IMG/VR virus record: IMGVR_UViG_3300025626_000029
Span: 1 to 59,110 of that record
Reading direction: 5' to 3' (one strand)
Length of the DNA: 59,110 bases
Source: a virus
The notes under the pieces are model-generated. The model saw nothing but the letters and a program-made list of their open reading frames with translations, ran no database searches and was not told where the DNA came from. Of the stretch, positions 6,889-14,962 are shown one piece after another. Made by a program: the position numbers and the translations under genes. Position 1 is the stretch's first letter, and each line of letters starts with the position of its first letter.

Positions 6889-7956
6889 ATGAAAAGCAAG
6901 CACAGAAAATATAATAACGGTGGACCTGTAAAGCCTAAGAAGCGTAAAAAAGAATTTACTGACCGCTCGGAATTTCTGAATCGATTATCCGCTTATAATG
7001 ACAGCTTGTATGCCGCAAACACTTCAGAAGCAGCATTGGCATATTTTGATGAAGTACTTGGAGACTACACAAAATACCAACAAACGCTTAGTGATCTTGA
7101 TTCAAGTGACAGGGTATCATACGCTGATATATTAGATAAAAACTCCAATATAGTAGGAGAACCTTATGATCTAAACGTAACTGCTACAAAAGATAATTTT
7201 GTTGCCCCTAGCGCATTAGATAGACTATTGGGAGATAACGAATTAAAGGTGAGTACTACCAATAGACAGTTAAACTATAAAAACTATCAACTCAAGAACC
7301 CCCAAAAACCTGTAGAACGATACACATACCAACCTCCTTCTGTTATTCTTTCAGATACAAAATACAGCCTTGGCTCTAACGGTGATAAAATAGAGAGGAG
7401 AACTTATAAGGATGGAGACAATAAAGGGGATTATATAAATCCAAAAACAAATCCTTTCTGGAGGTATAATCACCGGTACGAACTAGAGGATAACATATAC
7501 GATTTCAACAGAAATTTTGTTATAGATAAGTTCCAACAGCCAAATGTTGAACCCGTATACACGGGTAAGTCGACAGTAAACCCTATAGCGGGAAACCAGT
7601 TAAAAGCCATCAAGTCTCACAAAAAAAGATTAGTTAATCCGATGCCAAAAATTGCTATGGTAGAGCTACCCCCAAAGCTACCATTTGGTAACATGGAACT
7701 AAATAAAGTTCCTACACTGCGTAACGTACTTCCAGAAATCTATGGTAGAAGAATGAACAGAAAAGGAGATATTATATACAACACAAGTTTTGGAGACTAC
7801 GTAACAACTAAGGATTCAAATAGATTAAACATTCTTAGATCTGGAGCTTTAGGCAGTAGGTATAAAAATAAAGATAACGTTGCTCCAATGCTCGATCAAG
7901 ATTTTCAAAACTTTTTCAGATCACAAATAGAAAATTTACGTAACAACAGAAGATAA
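6889..7956 (+). CDS. Tagged virion-arm protein 5, paralogue of the protein at 4985-6220
   Basis: 355 residues. The tag MKSKHRKYNNGGPVKPKKRK is also nearly identical to that of the 4985 gene at DNA level over the first 60 bases. The C-terminus has the shared block (MNRKGDIIYNTSFGDYVTTK, then PMLDQDFQNFF). The middle is rich in Asn, Tyr and Lys and differs from its paralogue. There is a 12-base gap from the hydrolase gene, unlike the overlaps elsewhere in the cluster. Function unknown, but the pair bracketing a cell-wall enzyme suggests a shared virion location. Confidence 0.7.
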   Translation: MKSKHRKYNNGGPVKPKKRKKEFTDRSEFLNRLSAYNDSLYAANTSEAALAYFDEVLGDYTKYQQTLSDLDSSDRVSYADILDKNSNIVGEPYDLNVTATKDNFVAPSALDRLLGDNELKVSTTNRQLNYKNYQLKNPQKPVERYTYQPPSVILSDTKYSLGSNGDKIERRTYKDGDNKGDYINPKTNPFWRYNHRYELEDNIYDFNRNFVIDKFQQPNVEPVYTGKSTVNPIAGNQLKAIKSHKKRLVNPMPKIAMVELPPKLPFGNMELNKVPTLRNVLPEIYGRRMNRKGDIIYNTSFGDYVTTKDSNRLNILRSGALGSRYKNKDNVAPMLDQDFQNFFRSQIENLRNNRR

Positions 7957-7957
7957 C

Positions 7958-8230
7958 ATGGCAAAAGCAAAGAAAATGATCAAGCGTAAAGACGGTAGCT
8001 ACAGCAAACGTGGTTTGTGGGATAACATCCGTGCTAACAAGGGTTCTGGCAAGAAGCCTACAAAAGAGATGCTAGAGCAAGAGCGTAAGATTAAAAAGAA
8101 AGCTAAGAAAAAGAAATACTACGCTGGAGGTAAAGTGAAATACCTAGAAGGTGGTCAAGTAAAGCTTGATAAGAACGGCAACGGTGCTCTAGATGCTAAC
8201 GACTTTAAAATGTTGCGTGGTGAAAGCTAA
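7958..8230 (+). CDS. Small basic protein with Gly-Gly motifs and an EF-hand-like loop
   Basis: 90 residues. The N-terminal half (KRGLWDNIRANKGSGKKPTK, then EMLEQERKIKKK) looks like a small basic phage protein family. Two Gly-Gly basic motifs follow (YYAGGKVKYLEGGQVKL). Residues 71-82 read DKNGNGALDAND, with acidic or Asn ligands at loop positions 1, 3, 5, 9 and 12 and Gly at 6, which fits a calcium-binding EF-hand or dockerin-type loop. It is placed directly after the tagged proteins. Probably a minor virion protein; calcium binding is inferred. Confidence 0.65.
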   Translation: MAKAKKMIKRKDGSYSKRGLWDNIRANKGSGKKPTKEMLEQERKIKKKAKKKKYYAGGKVKYLEGGQVKLDKNGNGALDANDFKMLRGES

Positions 8231-8384
8231 AAAGAAAACAGAAAAAGTAATGGTTGACGCACCCTCTGGCTATCACTGGATGGACAAAGGAGGGCGCTAC
8301 TACCTTATGGAGCATAAAGGTAAGTTTGTACCACATAAAGGAGCGTCACTAAAGAAGCCTTTTAAAACTATTGCTTCACACTAA
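8220..8384 (+). CDS. Small basic phage protein (GYHWM family-like)
   Basis: The open frame reaches back to 8193, but the likely start is GTG 8220, giving (M)KAKKKTEKVMVDAPSGYHWM and 54 residues. That N-terminus resembles the basic starts of its neighbours; an ATG at 8250 is the alternative. The core GYHWMDKGGRYYLMEHKGKF resembles small phage proteins with a PKGYHWM motif. It overlaps the end of the previous gene, and its 3' end converges on the leftward regulator at 8368, overlapping by 17 bases. Function unknown. Confidence 0.5.
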   Translation: MKAKKKTEKVMVDAPSGYHWMDKGGRYYLMEHKGKFVPHKGASLKKPFKTIASH

Positions 8385-8814
8385 TAGGTTCTTCACCAGC
8401 CATCTTGCGGTAGAATTTAGATACAACCAGTCTACCGTTTTGGCTGAGTGCATACCTTACACGGTAATTATATTTATTCTCTTCTCTAAACAAATGATCT
8501 TCTCTAACAGTAGACGGAGTAAGCTTATCAAAATGCTTATAGATATACCCCTTTTTAAGAAGCGGGTATACAAGCCTACGTCCTATGTTTCGTTTCTCAT
8601 ACTTGTACTCTCCGGCAATCCAGTCCATCGTAAAGAATTCCAAGTCGTAGACGAAGAGCATGAACCGCATCTCTTTATCTGATAGATCATATCTAGAAAG
8701 CATGTCGCTCATAACAATGCTCCAGTTTTTTAGGTAGTTGTCTTTCATCCATTTTTCCTTGAGATAGGAGAAATCTCTGAACATCTTTGTCTTTGCTACT
8801 CTTCCCTTTGGCAT
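8368..8814 (-). CDS. Putative winged-helix (MarR-like) regulator
   Basis: 148 residues and the only leftward gene within the late arm. Residues about 45-95 read as a winged-helix pattern (YDLSDKEMRFMLFVYDLEFF, then MDWIAGEYKYEKRNIGRRLV and PLLKKGYIYKHF), ending in a wing-like segment with YALSQNGRLVVSKFYRKM, as in MarR-type regulators. It is divergent from the 8866 operon, whose promoter lies in the gap between them, so it is well placed to control that promoter and itself. The DNA-binding role is inferred from fold pattern and position. Confidence 0.5.
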   Translation of the reverse strand: MPKGRVAKTKMFRDFSYLKEKWMKDNYLKNWSIVMSDMLSRYDLSDKEMRFMLFVYDLEFFTMDWIAGEYKYEKRNIGRRLVYPLLKKGYIYKHFDKLTPSTVREDHLFREENKYNYRVRYALSQNGRLVVSKFYRKMAGEEPISVKQ

Positions 8815-8833
8815 AAGCCTTTTATTAAATTAG

Positions 8834-8841
8834 TATATTTG
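8834..8841 (+). promoter_or_regulatory. Promoter box TATATTTG
   Basis: A TAnnTTTG match in the divergent gap. The frame annotated from TTG 8839 would begin inside this box, so the true start is the downstream ATG at 8866, leaving about 20 bases of leader. Confidence 0.55.
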
Positions 8842-8865
8842 ATAAAATTAAACATTGTAAATCAA

Positions 8866-9192
8866 ATGAAAGAAAATGAGAAAGATGCTATTTACGAAAT
8901 CCAAGAGCTTATACTAGCAATAGCTGCTGTTGCGAAAAAGTACGACATCGAGGACTCGTTTATTTCTTGTGTTGCTGTTGGATTTTTAGATATGGACAGT
9001 GCTTATCTTGATGATGAAGGTCAAGAGCGTGCTAATATGAACCTACTATCTTCATTCTCTGTAACAGATGAAGAAGAGCTGGACGACCTTCTTTCTTATT
9101 GTGTTGAAGCATACCGACAAGAAAATGAACCAGATCCAGGTAGTATTGATTACTGGATTGACTTAGCCCGTAGAAACGGAGATATAAATTAA
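8866..9192 (+). CDS. Hypothetical acidic protein
   Basis: 108 residues from ATG 8866 (MKENEKDAIYEIQEL). The frame can be extended to TTG 8839, but that codon is part of a promoter box. The protein is acidic and helical (LILAIAAVAKKYDIEDSF, DEEELDDLLSYCVEAY) with no recognised domain. It is the first gene of the unit leading to the GroES-like and terminase genes, divergent from the predicted regulator. Function unknown. Confidence 0.65.
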   Translation: MKENEKDAIYEIQELILAIAAVAKKYDIEDSFISCVAVGFLDMDSAYLDDEGQERANMNLLSSFSVTDEEELDDLLSYCVEAYRQENEPDPGSIDYWIDLARRNGDIN

Positions 9193-9197
9193 ATAAA

Positions 9198-9431
9198 ATG
9201 ATACGTAAGATTATTATAGGGGAAAACCCCCTAAAAGCTATGGCTTATTATATAGGTCAGCGAGCTGGTGAGTCTATTGTAGACACTATTATACTCGATG
9301 AAAAGTACTTACACAAGTACGGAAAAACACAATACCTTATTTATATCAAACACCCTAAAGATGGTGTGATGCTATGGAAGTCTACAGTGGATATGCCGGT
9401 GCTTCTAGAATACGACTGTGATTTTTCGTAA
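9198..9431 (+). CDS. Hypothetical conserved-looking phage protein
   Basis: 77 residues, MIRKIIIGENPLKAMAYYIG at the start, with a mixed beta pattern and the end LWKSTVDMPVLLEYD. It follows the previous gene by five bases. I recall similar small proteins near terminase genes of Bacteroidetes phages but cannot name a family. There is no membrane segment. Function unknown. Confidence 0.6.
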   Translation: MIRKIIIGENPLKAMAYYIGQRAGESIVDTIILDEKYLHKYGKTQYLIYIKHPKDGVMLWKSTVDMPVLLEYDCDFS

Positions 9432-9436
9432 GTTTG
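9429..9436 (+). promoter_or_regulatory. Promoter box TAAGTTTG
   Basis: A TAnnTTTG match overlapping the stop of the previous gene and 35 bases before the ATG at 9472, so it could drive the GroES-like, terminase-adjacent and terminase genes. Confidence 0.4.
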
Positions 9437-9471
9437 TGTTAGATAAATAACACTACTTAAATTTAATTAAC

Positions 9472-10059
9472 ATGAGATCATTGTACGATTTCTTCGTTAG
9501 AATGCCTAAAGCTTTTAACGATGAACTAAAGGTTGGCGATAAGTCAATATACCTAGATCCAAAATGGAATGAGTTTGAAAACAGAAAGATGTCTGCTGAG
9601 GTCTATGCAGTCCCAGAGAAATATGACACTGGAGTCAAACCTGGAGACACACTCTACTTCCACCACCATGTCGTTATATCAAATGAAGGTAAAGGTCAGC
9701 TCTTAGAGGATGATATATACTTCGTCAGATTTGATCCCTATAATAGCGGAAACACCCAGGCTTATGCCTACAAGTGTCAAGATACGGGAGAAATACATCT
9801 GTTGTCTGAATGGATCTTCTTAATACCCGAAGAACAGGAGGATGAAGAAGTTACTGAAAGCGGCATTATTACCGAACTCAAAAAGCCAGAATACAACATG
9901 TTTGGTTATGTTCTTTACGATTCGCCAGCTGTACAAGAGCTCGGACTTAAAAAGGGCGACAAAGTAATGATTATGAAGAACGCTGACTATCGCATGGAGA
10001 TAGATGGTGAAGAGGTCTACCGTACACACATAACACATATTTACGCAACTGGATTCTAA
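9472..10059 (+). CDS. GroES-like protein (two Cpn10-type folds)
   Basis: 195 residues containing what looks like two tandem co-chaperonin-like barrels. The second (about residues 130-195) shows FGYVLYDSPAVQELGLKKGD, then KVMIMKNADYRMEIDGE and a final HIYATGF, which follows the GroES pattern closely. The first (about 40-120) has SAEVYAVPEKYDTGVKPGD, FHHHVV and a late LLSEWIFL strand. Phage GroES homologues such as T4 gp31 help the host chaperonin fold capsid protein, a fitting role just upstream of packaging genes. It lacks an obvious GroEL-type mobile loop in domain two, so chaperonin binding is uncertain. Confidence 0.55.
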   Translation: MRSLYDFFVRMPKAFNDELKVGDKSIYLDPKWNEFENRKMSAEVYAVPEKYDTGVKPGDTLYFHHHVVISNEGKGQLLEDDIYFVRFDPYNSGNTQAYAYKCQDTGEIHLLSEWIFLIPEEQEDEEVTESGIITELKKPEYNMFGYVLYDSPAVQELGLKKGDKVMIMKNADYRMEIDGEEVYRTHITHIYATGF

Positions 10060-10355
10060 TGGGACGTAGGAAAAAATTTGACAGTGTATACGCTGGAGAA
10101 GAGCTTCTTCATGCCATGTCTATAGCTATTGAAAACATCACAGAAGAAATAAAAAAGCCTGTAGATAAAGAGTTAAGCGGTAGCCAGCGTAGGTCTGAAC
10201 TGCAAAGTATAAAGCAGTCAGCAATAGATGCAAAGGAGCTAATAACAGAATACCAAAAGCTAGAGCAGATGCTAAAAGAGCTGAAGAAAACAGGTAATAT
10301 AAAAGAAGAGGTAGACTACAGCTCTGGGTTTAGCGAGAAATTTGCAAAGAAATAG
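10059..10355 (+). CDS. Small coiled-coil protein before the large terminase (small-terminase candidate)
   Basis: 98 residues, basic start (MGRRKKFDSVYAGEEL), then heptad-rich helices (AIENITEEIKKPVDKEL, ELITEYQKLEQMLKELKK). The stop of the previous gene overlaps its ATG (TAATG), and it is immediately followed by the terminase ATG at 10356. Its position and helical make-up fit a small terminase or packaging accessory protein, but no helix-turn-helix can be pointed out, so the role rests on context. Confidence 0.5.
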   Translation: MGRRKKFDSVYAGEELLHAMSIAIENITEEIKKPVDKELSGSQRRSELQSIKQSAIDAKELITEYQKLEQMLKELKKTGNIKEEVDYSSGFSEKFAKK

Positions 10356-12476
10356 ATGGCTGGGTTAGTAAACATAGAAGGTGTTGATGAACCTGTAGTA
10401 AACATATGCCCACAGGGTACTGGTGGTGAGGTGATTAACATATCTGATGTTTACCTGCAACTACCAGCTGTTCCTAAAAAGAAAGACATATTATTTAGCG
10501 ACCTAAAAAAAGAAGAGCAATACTGGCGTAGGATAGACCCCCCGTCAGATTTGATGAAGATTAGGTCCATGGATGATTGGACAGATATGCCTAAGCCTTT
10601 TAAGGAAAGGTATACAGAGTTTATACGTAAGGAATTTGATAGACGTAGAAACGGTGTGTGGTTTATGAATAACGGTGAGCCCACCTATATTACCGGTCAC
10701 CACTACATGTTCCTGCAATGGTCCAAGATTGATATTGGATACCCTAGTTACTTAGAGTTTCAAAATAGACTTTCCCGACATTTCGTTGCTTGCGAACACG
10801 ACCCAAGATCTATGGGGCAGGTCTATGTAAAGTGTAGACGTTCGGGTTATACCCAGATGTGTTCTGGTAACTTGTCTGATGAAGGCACTCAGGTTAAAGA
10901 CAAACTGCTTGGTATCGTGTCTAAGACGGGTAAAGATGCACAAGAGAATGTGTTTATGAAGAAGATAATGCCAATATACCGGAACTATCCATTCTTCTTT
11001 AAACCTATTCAAGACGGTACAACTAACCCTCGTCAAGAGCTTGCATTCCGAGAACCATCAAAACGTATTACTAAAAACAATAAAACAGCAAACAAAGGTG
11101 AGGCTTTAGACACGATAATCAACTGGAAGAACACTACTTCCAATGCTTATGATGGTGAGAAGCTACATTACCTTTTTCTTGATGAGGCTGGTAAAATAGA
11201 AAAGCCAGAAGATATAACTGAGATATGGCGTGTACATAGAACCTGTTTACTTGTAGGTCGTAAGATTATAGGCAAGGCAATGGTAGGTTCTACTGTAAAC
11301 CCTTTGGATAAAGGTGGTAGAAATTTTAAGAAGTTAGTATACAACTCAGACCCTACAGAACGCAATGCCAACGGTAGAACAAAAACAGGTCTGTATAAAA
11401 TATTTATACCATCCTACGAAGCGCTAGAAGGTTTTTTTGACCGTTATGGTAATCCTGTTATAGATGACCCGGAAGAACCTGTTCTTGGCGTAGAGAACGA
11501 GATGATAGAGATAGGCGCTAAAACGTTTTTAAAGAATGAGCGTAAAGCATTATCAAACGACAGTTATGATTTAAACGAGGTTATACGACAGTTTCCATTT
11601 ACCATGGATGAGGCGTTTCGTGACTCTACTAAAGCATCTACTTTTAACATTGCTAAGATATATGAGCAGCTGGAAAACAATATGGAGCTCTATCCTAACC
11701 CCGTTGTTCGTGGTAACTTTGTATGGGACAATGGTGTTCAAGATACAAATGTTGTATTTAGACCAGACCCTAACGGTAGATTTAGAATAGCCTGGATGCC
11801 GCCAGACGAAATACGTAATAAAGTTGTAACAGAAAGAGGTAAAAAAACTCCTGGTAATGCATGGTTAGGTGTAGGAGGTGTGGATAGCTATGACCTTGAT
11901 ACAACTGTAGATGGCAGAGGATCTAAGGGTGCACTGCATCTGTATAACAAAATAAATATGGAGCACCCCTCAAATATGTTTGTATTAGAGTACGCTTCAC
12001 GTCCACCACTGGCTAGAATATTTTACGAGGATGTTCTTATGGCTGCTGTTTTTTATGGGTATATGATACTAATAGAAAATAACAAATACGGTATTGCTAG
12101 GTATTTTGAGAACAGAGGATACGATGGTTACCTCATGGATAGACCGGTACACTTGGGTGGTGGGTCACGTAGTGCTACAAAAACAAAAGGTATACCATCC
12201 AACTCTCAAGATATTATACAAGCTCACGCCCAGTCTATTGAAGCGTATATACATGAGCATGTTGGGTTAAACGAAGAGGGTCATTATGGTAAAATGTTTT
12301 TTGACAACACACTAGAAGACTGGATTAACTTTAAAATAGACGACCGTACCAAGTTTGACCTTAGTATTAGTTCTGGTCTTGCGCTTATGGCTGCTCAAAA
12401 GTCAATTAAAAAACAAGAGAAGAAAGATAACAGCAATAAGAAATTCTTCCGTAAAGTCAAGGTAATTCAGCGTTAA
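10356..12476 (+). CDS. terL: Terminase large subunit
   Basis: A 706-residue DNA-packaging motor. The ATPase half has a variant Walker A at residues 159-166 (KCRRSGYT, with Tyr where the classical Lys would be and Arg161/Arg162 upstream, as in many phage terminases) and Walker B at 272-277 (YLFLDE). The nuclease half (RNase H-like) has candidate metal ligands D510 in GGVDSYDLD, E574 in MILIENNKYG and D668 in KFDLSIS. Domain order and spacing are those of a TerL. It is followed by a promoter and the portal gene, the usual partner at the packaging vertex. Confidence 0.9.
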   Translation: MAGLVNIEGVDEPVVNICPQGTGGEVINISDVYLQLPAVPKKKDILFSDLKKEEQYWRRIDPPSDLMKIRSMDDWTDMPKPFKERYTEFIRKEFDRRRNGVWFMNNGEPTYITGHHYMFLQWSKIDIGYPSYLEFQNRLSRHFVACEHDPRSMGQVYVKCRRSGYTQMCSGNLSDEGTQVKDKLLGIVSKTGKDAQENVFMKKIMPIYRNYPFFFKPIQDGTTNPRQELAFREPSKRITKNNKTANKGEALDTIINWKNTTSNAYDGEKLHYLFLDEAGKIEKPEDITEIWRVHRTCLLVGRKIIGKAMVGSTVNPLDKGGRNFKKLVYNSDPTERNANGRTKTGLYKIFIPSYEALEGFFDRYGNPVIDDPEEPVLGVENEMIEIGAKTFLKNERKALSNDSYDLNEVIRQFPFTMDEAFRDSTKASTFNIAKIYEQLENNMELYPNPVVRGNFVWDNGVQDTNVVFRPDPNGRFRIAWMPPDEIRNKVVTERGKKTPGNAWLGVGGVDSYDLDTTVDGRGSKGALHLYNKINMEHPSNMFVLEYASRPPLARIFYEDVLMAAVFYGYMILIENNKYGIARYFENRGYDGYLMDRPVHLGGGSRSATKTKGIPSNSQDIIQAHAQSIEAYIHEHVGLNEEGHYGKMFFDNTLEDWINFKIDDRTKFDLSISSGLALMAAQKSIKKQEKKDNSNKKFFRKVKVIQR

Positions 12477-12485
12477 TAAATTATC

Positions 12486-12493
12486 TATCTTTG
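12486..12493 (+). promoter_or_regulatory. Promoter box TATCTTTG before the portal gene
   Basis: A perfect TAnnTTTG box in the 42-base terminase-portal gap, 25 bases before the portal ATG. Confidence 0.5.
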
Positions 12494-12518
12494 TTTCTGA
12501 TTAATATTCAGCGAAAAG

Positions 12519-14945
12519 ATGAATGTAACAAAGAAAGGAAGCTTCCCAAACCCTCTAGCAAAGCACGCTGAAAAAAGCCAGAAAGAATATGGCTTAGAGT
12601 ATGCTAAGGCGATGATGAATCAATGGGGAGGGTTAGACACAGAGGGAAGTTTGTATCAAAAGCGGTACAAAGAGTTTGAGCAGTCACGCATGTACGCTAA
12701 CGGTACACAGGACACTCGTATATATAAACAAATACTTAACAGTTTAGATCCAGGTAATGACGATGGTTCTTTGCTGTCTATTGATTGGACTCCAGTTCCT
12801 ATCGTTCCTAAGTTTGTTAAGATTGTAGCAAACAAAATCATATCATCATATCGTTATCCTCAGATTGAAGCTGTCGATCCACTTTCTCAAAGCGAGAAGG
12901 ATGTAAAGAAAAAAATGATTGCTTTACAGATTGAAAAGAAGGAGATGATTGCGGAAGCTAAAGCTTCTGGTCTGCAAACACAGGTAGATCCAGATGCCCT
13001 TCCAGATACTCCTGAAGAAGCTGAAATATTTTTAGAAACAAATGTAAAAACAGATGCTGAGGTTGCTGGTCAACTTGCAACGCAGCTTACACTACAGTGG
13101 AATGACTTTGACGAGCGCATCTACCGCAGGTGTGTTGAAGATATTATTAGCTGTGGTATGGCTGTTGCTAAACGCAGCAATGACCCTAACTATGGTATTA
13201 CTGAGGAGTATGTAGACCCATCAATGTTTATACATAACTATACTGATGACCCTACGTTTTCTGACTTAGTCTATGCTGGACATATTAAGCGTATGAGTAT
13301 TATGGAGCTCAAGCGTTTAGCCGGTGATCAGTTTACTGAAAAGGAATATACCGAAATGGCTGAGAGTGTAATGAACAAACACTCTAATAGCGCAGAGCGT
13401 TTTACAGAAAAGTATTACGACAAACAGCTTAATAAATACAAGTACGGTTACGATGAGTACACTGTTGAGATATTAGACTTTGAGTTCTTATCTGTAGATT
13501 CTATGATCTACGAAAACAAGATGTCTCGTCATGGAAACATGGGATTCTATTACAAAGGAGAAGAATATGAAGCTCCTAAGAATTCCGTTTACGATCGTGA
13601 GCCAGTGTACATGCAAAACTCTACAGTTTATGGAGGTATGTACATTATTGGCACGGACCATTTATTTAACTACGAGAAGCAACATAATATTCCTAAGAAT
13701 ATCCACGATATTTCTAAGGCTCGTTTATCTTATTCTGTAACTTCTGTAAACATGCGTAACATGATACCTAAATCTTTGGTATCTGGTGTTGTTGGGTTTG
13801 CAGATCAACTACAGTTAACGCACTTGAAACTACAGCAAGCAATTGCGAAGAGTAAGCCAGATGGTATCATGGTTGATATTGAAGGTTTGGAGAATGTTGA
13901 CCTAGGTCGTGGTGGTGATTTACAGCCTTTAGATATTCAAGACATCTACGAACAAACAGGTGTCTTTTACTACCGTAGTAAGAATCCAGAAGGCGGTTTT
14001 CAGAATCCTCCTATTCGTGAGATTGGAAATACAATCCGTAATATCAACGAGCTTATTGCATTATACAATCACTACCTACGTATGATTCGTGATGCTACAG
14101 GTATCAATGAGGTAATGGACGGTACAACTCCAAAAGGAGAAGCGTTAGTAGGTGTAAACCAGATGGCTGTAAATGCCGGTAACAACGCTATCTATGATAT
14201 TACGAATGCTAGTATGATTCTTTATAGAAGAGTCTGTGAAGACATCTTAAAATGCGTTCAGATACTTCCTGTAGAATCAGTTATATTCAAGGTATATGAA
14301 AAAGCTATTGGCAAGACTAATATGTCTGTCTTATCAAGCTTTAGAGATCTTCCAATGTACAACTTTGGTGTCCGGGTTCTCAGTGATCTTAACGATATGG
14401 ACCGTCAGTACCTTGAGCAAAATATACAAATTGCTCTAGCTCAAAAAGAAATAGACCTTGAAGACGCTATTGCTATTCGTCAGTTAAAAGACGTTGACCA
14501 GGCAGAGCGTTTACTCATTATACGTAGAAAGAAACGTATAGCTCAACAACAGGCTATAGCACAACAAAATGTACAGGCGCAATCACAAGCTCAAGCTATG
14601 CAGCAACAATCAGCTGTTGAAGTTGATTTACAGAAGCAGCAAGTTCTTGCACAGTTGGATATGCAGAAAAAACAATTTGAGTATCAGCTAAAAATGCAGT
14701 ACGCTCAAATGGAACACCAAATGAAGATCCAGCTTGAGCAAATGAAAGGTGAGTATGGTCTTGCGGAACAGCAAATTGAAAGTGGAGCTGAAGCTAGAGA
14801 TGAAGCAATGAAAGAAGATCGTAAAGACGAGCGTGTTAAAAAACAAGCTGTAGAGCAATCTAAGTTATTGTCTCAACGTCAGGGTAAACGAGATGAGTTG
14901 CAAGATAGCTCAGACGCTTTAAGTCAACTTCTTGGTAACCAGTAA
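12519..14945 (+). CDS. Portal protein
   Basis: 808 residues, directly after the terminase. The segment around residues 515-570 (RMIRDATGINEVMDGTTPKG, then NQMAVNAGNNAIYDI) is the conserved portal core pattern with the long stem helix region. The C-terminal 130 residues are an extreme Gln/Ala/Lys coiled coil (QQQAIAQQNVQAQSQAQAMQ), consistent with a portal barrel or crown extension into the capsid. Portals form the dodecameric DNA gate at one capsid vertex. The size is at the large end for portals, as in some podoviruses. The identity is strong from order, length and core motif. Confidence 0.85.
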   Translation: MNVTKKGSFPNPLAKHAEKSQKEYGLEYAKAMMNQWGGLDTEGSLYQKRYKEFEQSRMYANGTQDTRIYKQILNSLDPGNDDGSLLSIDWTPVPIVPKFVKIVANKIISSYRYPQIEAVDPLSQSEKDVKKKMIALQIEKKEMIAEAKASGLQTQVDPDALPDTPEEAEIFLETNVKTDAEVAGQLATQLTLQWNDFDERIYRRCVEDIISCGMAVAKRSNDPNYGITEEYVDPSMFIHNYTDDPTFSDLVYAGHIKRMSIMELKRLAGDQFTEKEYTEMAESVMNKHSNSAERFTEKYYDKQLNKYKYGYDEYTVEILDFEFLSVDSMIYENKMSRHGNMGFYYKGEEYEAPKNSVYDREPVYMQNSTVYGGMYIIGTDHLFNYEKQHNIPKNIHDISKARLSYSVTSVNMRNMIPKSLVSGVVGFADQLQLTHLKLQQAIAKSKPDGIMVDIEGLENVDLGRGGDLQPLDIQDIYEQTGVFYYRSKNPEGGFQNPPIREIGNTIRNINELIALYNHYLRMIRDATGINEVMDGTTPKGEALVGVNQMAVNAGNNAIYDITNASMILYRRVCEDILKCVQILPVESVIFKVYEKAIGKTNMSVLSSFRDLPMYNFGVRVLSDLNDMDRQYLEQNIQIALAQKEIDLEDAIAIRQLKDVDQAERLLIIRRKKRIAQQQAIAQQNVQAQSQAQAMQQQSAVEVDLQKQQVLAQLDMQKKQFEYQLKMQYAQMEHQMKIQLEQMKGEYGLAEQQIESGAEARDEAMKEDRKDERVKKQAVEQSKLLSQRQGKRDELQDSSDALSQLLGNQ

Positions 14946-14950
14946 ATTAG

Positions 14951-14958
14951 TACATTTG
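14951..14958 (+). promoter_or_regulatory. Promoter box TACATTTG, 4 bases before ATG
   Basis: A TAnnTTTG box followed by CAAT and the ATG at 14963. The start codon falls at or next to the expected transcription start, so a leaderless mRNA is predicted. Confidence 0.5.
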
Positions 14959-14962
14959 CAAT

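Noticed and set aside
8839-8865. TTG start of the 108-residue gene
   Set aside because: The codon is inside the TATATTTG promoter box; ATG 8866 used.
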